This document shows, piece by piece, positions 28,501 through 37,500 of a stretch of DNA of 64,000 bases. The position numbers and the translations under genes were made by a program. The stretch lies in contig CM059972.1 of the NCBI GenBank assembly GCA_030490835.1, positions 19,383,764 through 19,447,763 of the forward strand, written 5' to 3'. Origin of the DNA: Annona cherimola. Taxonomy: Eukaryota; Streptophyta; Magnoliopsida; Magnoliales; Annonaceae. Under the pieces are notes generated by a model. That model saw only the letters and a list, made by a program, of their open reading frames with translations, did not search any database and was not told where the DNA came from. The number at the start of each line of letters is the position of its first letter. Position 1 is the first letter of the stretch.

Positions 28501-31500
28501 CTGGTAATGGTTATTGCCTACAATATTTAACCATTGTTTCCAAAGTCCCTAAAAACAAAAAAGAAAGTGGACTCATAATAAAACTGCAACAGCTGTAATT
28601 ATAACATTAGCAATGAAGATCTTCAACCCATACTTGTGATCTTATAATACCTGCATGTGTCAAGAAAGCTAGAAACAACAACACCATATAACAAATTGAG
28701 GACTAAAGCAAACCAGCTTACAATGCTTATGAAAGTTCTTAAGACATCATAAAGCATAAGGAATACCTTAACAACGGCATTAAGGAAGGATGCATCTTCA
28801 AAATCTTCAATGTCATCAACCTGAAAAGTGCAATATCCTTTCTTAGTAATCGTGTAAGGGTCATTTGCTAACAGGTTATAAAAAATAACAAATAAAAAAA
28901 GCAAAGAAAAAATTTGTGGAAAAATTCTCAAAATTTGAGTATGATGTGATATAATAGGGGTAATGATTAAGAGTAAAGAACATGAAGATAAAATAAATAT
29001 AATAGTTGTACGAAAAGATATGGAAAAAACAGATAATTTTTTGAGAAAAATTTTGAAAAAATGAGGATGATATGATATAATACGAATATTGATTAAGAGT
29101 AAAGAGGAATTTTTATGAGAAAAATTTTGAAAAAATAAATATGATATGATATATTAGGGACATTGATTAAGAGTAAAGAAAATAAAGATAAAATAGATAA
29201 TATAGTTGTATATAAAAATATGAAAAATAATTCGAATGTAATAGAAAAAGTAGGGTAGTAAGTCAATTAAGATGTGAAATCGTATCAAAAGGTTTGTATG
29301 ACAAAGTGAGAAAAAAATTCTTTTCGTTTTGCCAAATGTCAAACAGACCCTAAATGCCAAAGAAAGTTCAAAAAACACCAATCACTATAGTAATAAAATG
29401 ACATAACAAAACAACGAACAGACAAGATAAATCCAAACCCAGTGCAAGCTAACATGGTTTCATTAGGTAACTTCATGACGGAAGGAATGCGCAAAAAAAG
29501 ATCCAACAAATGCTCAGCAAGAATGGACGGAAAAACCGACTAGTCATGATTCAGTGACAGGTCTCCCCGGAAGCAACACGCTACATCGGAGCCCGAATGT
29601 AGTAAGAAATGAGCAAGGATTGCTAGGGTGTCTCCCCCGGAAGCGACGCGCCACAACAACGTCCGGTTGTGGCGAGAAGTCGGCAAAGGTTCTCATGCCT
29701 TTATGGACGTGGTTTAGAAAAGAAAGTGGTACCAAAACACAAGGTTTGTTTTACCTCATGGAATATCGGGACTCTTTCGGGGAAAAGTATGGAAGTAGTA
29801 GATGTTATGAGAAAGAGAAGAATCAATATAGCATGTCTTCAAAAGACTAGGTGAAAAAGAGAGAAGACTAAGGAGATTAATGGATTCAAATTATGGTATA
29901 TAGGAAAGGATGGTAATAGAAATGGTGTAGGGATAATAGTAGAAAATAAATTCATAAATAAAGTTGTAGATGTCAACAGAGTAAATGATAGAATTATTCA
30001 AATAAAACTAGTATTAGGTATAAAGGCCATAAATGTGATTAGTGCTTATGCACTACAAGTAGGATTGGATGATAGAATCAAGAAACAATTTTTAGATGAC
30101 TTAGATAGTGTAATGCAAAGGATACCTGACTAGGAAAAGGTTGTGATAAGTGGAGATTTAAATGAACATGTATGAAAGGATAATGTAGGATATGAGAGAA
30201 GTCATGGAGGTTTCGGCTTTGGAATAAAGAATGAAATGAAGAATGTCATTTTGGACTTTGCTATGGCATATGATTTGGTTATAGCAAATACCTTATTTCA
30301 AAAATGAGATGAACACTTGATAACATTCAAGAGTGAGACCAATTCTAGCCAAATAGATTTCTTCCTTATAAGAAAATTGGATAGATCTCTTTGTATTAAT
30401 TGTAAGGTTATCCTAGATGAGAGCTTAGCTATGCAGCATATATTATTAGTGATGGATATATACATACAAAAGTTAACAAAAACTAAAAGCAATATAATTC
30501 CAAAAATTAAATGGTGGACTTTAAAGGGAAACAACATGGACCTTTTTCGTAAAAGAACGATAGAAGAAGGAAATGGGATACAGAAGAAGATAGAGTAGAA
30601 TCAATGTGGGATAAAATGATAACTAACACAAAAGAAATAGGACAAAGTATTGTAGGAATATATAAAAATTGTAGATCCTCACATACGGAAACTTGGTAAT
30701 GGAATGAAGATGTTCAAAAAGCTATAAATGTTAAACAAGAAAAGTTTAAAACACAGCAGAGAAATAAAAATGATATCAACTTACTACAATACAAATTATC
30801 AAAAAAAACTACTAAAAAAATTATTAGCGATGCTAAACACAGCTTATGACAACTTATATGACAGATTAGGAACTAGACAAGGTGAAAATGATATTTTTAA
30901 GTTGGCTAAATTAAGAGAAAATAAAGGCAAAGATTTAACACATGTTAGATGTATTAAAAGTGAACATCAAAGAGTTCTAGTCAAAGATGATGATATTAAA
31001 AAAAGATGAAAAATTTATTTTTATAGTTTACTAAATGATACCTCACACGAACATTTAACATTAGGTCTTAGTTTAATAGAGAAGAAAATAGAAATATCAG
31101 TTATTTCCCAAAAATTAGAATATTTGAAATAAAAGAAGCTCTAAGGAAAATGAAAACAGGAAAAGCCTTAGGCCCGGATAATATACCAATTGAGGCATAG
31201 AAGTGCATGGGAGATGTAAGTGTAACATGGTTAACAAATTTTTTTAATAAGATTATAAAAACAAAGTTAATACCAAGTGAATGGAGGAAAAGCATTATAG
31301 TCCCAATCTATAAAGATAAGGAGAATATTCAAAATTGTGCAAATTATCATGGAATAAAACTAATAAGTCATACTATGAAATTATGGGAAAGAGTAATTGA
31401 ACAAAGACTAAGATAGGAAAGTAATGCATCTAAAAATCAATTTGGTTTTATGCCAGGAAGATCAACCACTGAAGTTATTTTCTTACTTAGACAACTATTT

Positions 31501-34500
31501 GAAAAGTATAAGAAGAAGAAAAAGAACTTATATATGATTTTTATTGATTGAAAAAAGCATATGATCAAATACCAAGAAAGTTAATATGGTAAGTGATGAA
31601 AAAAAGAAATTAATAATAGATACATTGATATTATTAAAGATACGTATTAAGGGGCTATTACAAATGTCAAGACCATTAGTGGAGATACTAATATTTTTCC
31701 AGTTAAAATAGGTTTACATCAAGGCTTAGCCTTGAGTCCTTACCTTTTTACCTTAGTAATAAATGAAATTACTAGACATCTATAAGAAGTACTTTGGTGT
31801 ATATTATTTGCAGATGAAATAGTTCTAATATATGAAATTAAAGAATAACTAAATTTAAAATTGAATAGGTGAGTAGATTCTTTAAAATCTAGTGGTTTTA
31901 GAATTAGTCGCACAAAAGCTGAATATATAAAATGTAATTTTAATAATAATGAGAACCCGGATGAGGAATCAATTAAGATTTTAGATCAAGTAGTAATAAG
32001 AATTACTCACTTCCGGTATTTAGGATCAATAGTTCAAGAGAACGGGGAAATTGAAAAAGATATAAAACATAGAATTTAAGCAGGATGGAAGAAATGGCAA
32101 AGTGCATCACGAATTTTATGTGATCATCGAATTCCAATCAAACTAAAAGGAAAATTTTATAAGACTGCGATTAGACCTGCTATACTTTATGGGGCAGAAT
32201 GTTGGACAGTTAAAGAACAACATATACAAGAAATGAGCGTAGCGGAAATAAGAATATTAAGGTGGATGAATGGTAAAACAAGAAAAGATAAAATTATGAA
32301 TAAAATAATTCGAGAAAACCTAAAAGTGAGACCAATTTGTGATAAAATGAGAGAAAATAAATTAAGATGGTTTGGTCATGTTAAAAGGAGGCCTAAAGTA
32401 GCACCGGTTAAGAGGATAGAGTCTATCCAAGTAGAAAGTAGGAGGAGAATAAGAGAAAGACCCCAAAAAAATGGATGGAAGTAATTAAACAAGATTTTAA
32501 AATATTACAAATTACAGAAAATTTAGTCTTAAATCGCCAAGAATGACACAACAAAATCCATGCAGCCGACCCCACCTAAGTGGGAAATAGCTTATGATGA
32601 TGATGATGATAATTTCCGATAACCATTATACAAAATACAAGGAAAAATTGCTACATATTCATTTGCTCCATATCCAAAATACAGAGGTAGTTATTCTGCT
32701 CTCTGCAACACATACTTCACGCGTCTTGCTAGTTAGTTCAAGTTGTGGACAGAAAAAAATCCAAATCATGATTCATTAGAGGTTACATATATCAAGAGCA
32801 TAATTTTGCCATCAAATAATTTCTAATAACCATTATGCAAAGTACAAAGAAAAGTTGCTCCATATTCATTTGCTACCTAGGGCTATCTAGGCTCAACAGA
32901 GAGTGCGGTCATTCTGCTCTTGGCAACACATGCTTCATGCATCTTGCCAGTTAGTTCAACTTGTGGACGTGTGATTTTTTGGTATGCAAAGGTTAGTTCA
33001 ACTCCGTATTTCTCACTATGTAAGTTGTCTAGAGCAATGTTATCATAACTGAATTGAAGATTGAACCAATAAAGGAGCTGGTTTAGTTCAAACCGGTTTG
33101 AACCATAATATGAGGATAATATAATCATATTATCATATATAATAATTTTAATTTTACATAGATATTGAAAAATTAAGTATTTAAAAAATATATCATACTT
33201 AATGTATTTGACTACATATCAAAAAGAAAGATGATAATGAGGACTATGATAATTACAATTATAAAACTTCAAAAAATAAATCAAACACTATATAGATAAA
33301 AACATACAATTTACTCTTCTAGACTCATCAAAGTCAAATATATAAAAAATATGTAAAATAAAAGTGATAAATAAAAGGTTAAAATATGTATGATATGCTA
33401 AATCATTTAATCTTACATAATTCCATATTTACCTAACATAAGATTCCATTTGAAACTAGGTTTTCCATTGCCCACATTTGACTTCAATGCCACCAATAAA
33501 TGCATAAATGTTCAATTTCACTTTGCCCATAAATGCATCAAGCTGGCAACTTAGGCACTCATCACTCATCAGTTTTTTTCTCCTTGAATAGTGTGCACAA
33601 ACACGTAAGAAAGAAAAATCATAGGACTATGTGAACCAGTCAAACCATAAATCTCCAATTGAACTGCAACGCTCATGGTTATGTTGTGGACTGGACCGAT
33701 CTTGATTGAACTAGTGAAGCATTCGGTCACTGGTTCAACCGTTTGATCCAGTTTTAATAGCCACGGTACCCTTAAATTGTGAGTGAGTGAGAGAATCAAG
33801 AAAGAGAAATTTGCAATTTAAAATTGCAATTTCTAGCTTCTGCGTAGGGATCTAAAAGGGTGGGTAAGTATTGGGTCAGGATTAGCCCAACCCTAAACCT
33901 ATTTGGACAACCCCTTTTCCAACAATATAGGTGCATTTGATATTCACCAAAACAAAAACTTTTTTCATCTAAAACTTTTTCCTTCCACAACTAATTTATT
34001 TTTAAATCATTTTTTCACATCTTTCTATACAACTATCTTACTTTTCAATCATTTCTTCACAACTTTTCATACAATTACACCATCTATTTTATTTTTATTT
34101 TCTTTACTCCTCATTATTGCCCCTCTCATATTGCATCACTTTTTCCCATTATAAAAACTTTTTCACCAAAAACTTTTCTTTCAAAAGTTTTATCAAATAC
34201 CAAACATATCCTATATGTTATACCAAGTCCAGTCAAAGTCAACTCAACCTTAACCTAACCTATGAAAACAAGTCAAGCTTGGGTTAATCTCCAGTTTGGT
34301 TCAAGTTGGTAATATAAATTGAAAATACAAGTCAAGTTTTAAAAAATTTGATGTTTTTTATGAATATCACAAACTAAACTTACATCAATTTGAACTTAAA
34401 TGTTGATGACCAAAATATTGAAAAAAAATATTTGTTCAATAAATTAAATTAGAGCACCATGAGTATAAGTTTTCATAACTGAAATTAGGAATGAGGTCTT

Positions 34501-37500
34501 CCATTTAGAATTCTCCTACTTTTTAAAAATGCTATTCATGTGGGTCAAGAGCCAGGTCACGGGTGACCCTATTTTGGATTGGATTAAGAATTCTAACCCA
34601 TCCCAACCTCAATTTAGCCTACATGTCTGCCCAACCTAATGCAAAATAGATCGGTTCCAACCCTATCTACACCTCTACTTTTGCCCATGCTTGAAATCAC
34701 ATACGTCAAATTCTCTCACGTCAAGGAACTTCATAGAGGCCATTTATTATTGTGATTTGAAAGCATAAATTTAAGCGAAAAAAGTGGTTGACAACACAAA
34801 GGGAAAAAGTGAAGAACTTGCAGTAACCAAAGATAGATGAAGTCACAATTCTCTGTCCTCAAAATAATTTTATAATGATTCTATTTGACCTAGATCCCAA
34901 ATTTTACCCAAAACAATCTCCACCCAATTTTCTCTTATAATTCCAACCTTCGAGTTTCCTGATATTTCCAAGTAAGCAATAAGATACTGTATTTTGATTG
35001 TTTTCAGAAACTGAATGGAGATGTAGTAAACTTGCAGTCAACGCATATTGGTATCATGACCAGAATTTTGCTCCAATGCAAGATATAAATGGTGCTTCCC
35101 ATATGAGTACTTCAGATTTTGGACAAGAGTAACAATGTAAGAATGAAAGACTTGAATGGACAGATTAAAAAGTACGTATTACAAGTAATGAATCTTCCAT
35201 CTGAAAGATACAAAAGCAGAAATTTTGCAGGTGTCCATCAGAAGAAAGAAACATGGGTATATGTGCATCAACCTCTTAATCATGTTAAGCAACTCAAACA
35301 ATTGCAGAATAAACATTTGGAATTATTTGTAACAGGCTCAAATCTAACGCAACCAATTGAACTGATGTATGTCAGCAAACCAGTTGCTTTATATTTTAGA
35401 TATTTTTTATAACTAAACTATTTATATTATTTGTCCACATGAGTGTCCATGATGCCAAAAATACTTAGAGTAGGAATTTATAAACTTTAAAATTTTAATA
35501 TCACTGGAGAGTGTAAAAATCATTTTTTAAATTCAAAAAGCAACTGGTTGCACCAAAAAATTGACAATGTCAATTGGAACCGTTTGTACAAGTTCAATAT
35601 TCAATATAGACATCAATTTCTCTGTAACTAATCCAGCAAAAGAAAAGGAAAATTTTAAAATCAAAACAGATAGGAAAAATAGTTCATGCCTGTTCGTCGT
35701 TTAGATCATGTAGAGATCTCTTATTGTCTTTTTTCTGCAGAACACGCGACTTAAATGCTGTTGACGAAGAACGGCCTTTCTCCACCTTCGAACCATCTGG
35801 GGGCAAACGAGCCCTTCCATCTTTTGCTCTCAGAGGAAGCTTTTTCTGAGAAATAGCTTCTACCTGAATGCATTCAAAAGAAAACAATGGATGAAACTAA
35901 AGAAGTTGCCACAACAGATGTGCTTGAAAAATCCCTTCAAGCATCACAGAATCACTGGATCACGTGAATTTTATAAAGCATATTCTCAAAAACACATTTT
36001 TCCATTTTGTTGACTCTAATGAACCCTTTCTTGAGCTATAAAAAAATCCTCAACAGCTATTTTCTCAATAAACTCCCATGTGCCAGGTGGCAGTTCTCTT
36101 TATAGTTACCTTGACTAATGAGATACAAGGTTTTCCTTCAGAACAGCCAAAAGAATTTGCATCCGGTATCTACTCTATTAAAGCAGTACGATGAAACATA
36201 AGATATTGAATTAAAGTACACAACCCAACATGATGGAAAGGCCTACTTAGATTCATTTTGGATTGCTAACAGAAAGAAACAAATATATATTTGAAAATGA
36301 GTAACGAATCAATACAGCCTCCATGCAGCCCCTTCTTTCTAATCTTTTTAAAAAAATTAAATCTAAACCATTTATCGTATTTATCCATGCACATTTATTC
36401 AATTCAAAAAAATTACATATATTGCAAACTTTTATATACTATACTTCTTTTAAAAATTTTAAGAGTTATATATCCGCTCTCGAAAGATGCTACTTTTGGG
36501 AAAATATTAGTTTGCCATGAAAATTATTTTTGGTAGCACGATAAAACAAGATGTGTTAAACATGATAAATGGTTTAGAATTTAAAAAACATATTTTTTAA
36601 AATTACTCTTTGAATCATTACTCTTTGAAAATTGTATTGAAAAAAGAAAACTTATTTCATCACTTCTGCAATAACCATAGTTGATACAAAGTAACTGCAT
36701 GACAAAAGTTTCAACATTTCTACCACAAATTCTTGTCTCTTAAAAGTGCAATGCTGAGTTCTGCATTGGGGATGGTTTGGGAACAGCTTTTGTGGCTACT
36801 CCTCTGGTTAGTTGGATGGGCCAGCCAGCTGGCTAAGGTTCATGGAGAGCCATGGAAATTCATTTATCAGGTCCACTTGGGGGACAAAATTCTTTCAACT
36901 TTTTCAACTTCACTAGTCAATGTACGACCTGCTGACTCTATGGTAGGCAATGATCAAAATCACAAGACTGTTGGTCATCCACTAGACCTGACCTGTGTTC
37001 AAAACATTTATAAGTTCACAGCCTGAAATGGGGAGTTAGGAGTGGGATTAGTCCAAGGAAAAGGAAGAATTACCGTAGAATGCAGTTTGGCCATTGAGAC
37101 CATGATCTAGCAGTTGATGACTCTAGTTGGATTGTAGAGTCGAAAAGGTCGAATGCAGTTAGTCGAGACTTGGGACCTTGATGTAGCAGTTTTGACTTTA
37201 GTTGTTATGATTGTAGTTGTTTGGTCAAAATCAGTTTTGGTTGACTTTTTCTAGTAGGATCGAGTATATACTCTTGTGGACAGAGTGTACAACACTCCTG
37301 CGTTGTCAAGGTAGGACTGAGTATGTACTGTGGTTAGCCAGAGCCCAACTTCTCTATGAATACATTGTAGTCCGATTGAAAGAATATGGCTCATTTCTCA
37401 CATAAATCCCCTCAGAGGCAGAAGCCATCCAAAGCTTGAATGGCCAGTTTCGAATTCAAGTTTCTGTTGCAGGATCTTCAATCTTGTTGAGAGAGATAAT

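Noticed and set aside
35119..35412. 97-codon plus-strand frame in DEG2 intron 2
   Set aside because: Opposite strand to DEG2, no domain, ordinary AT-rich composition.
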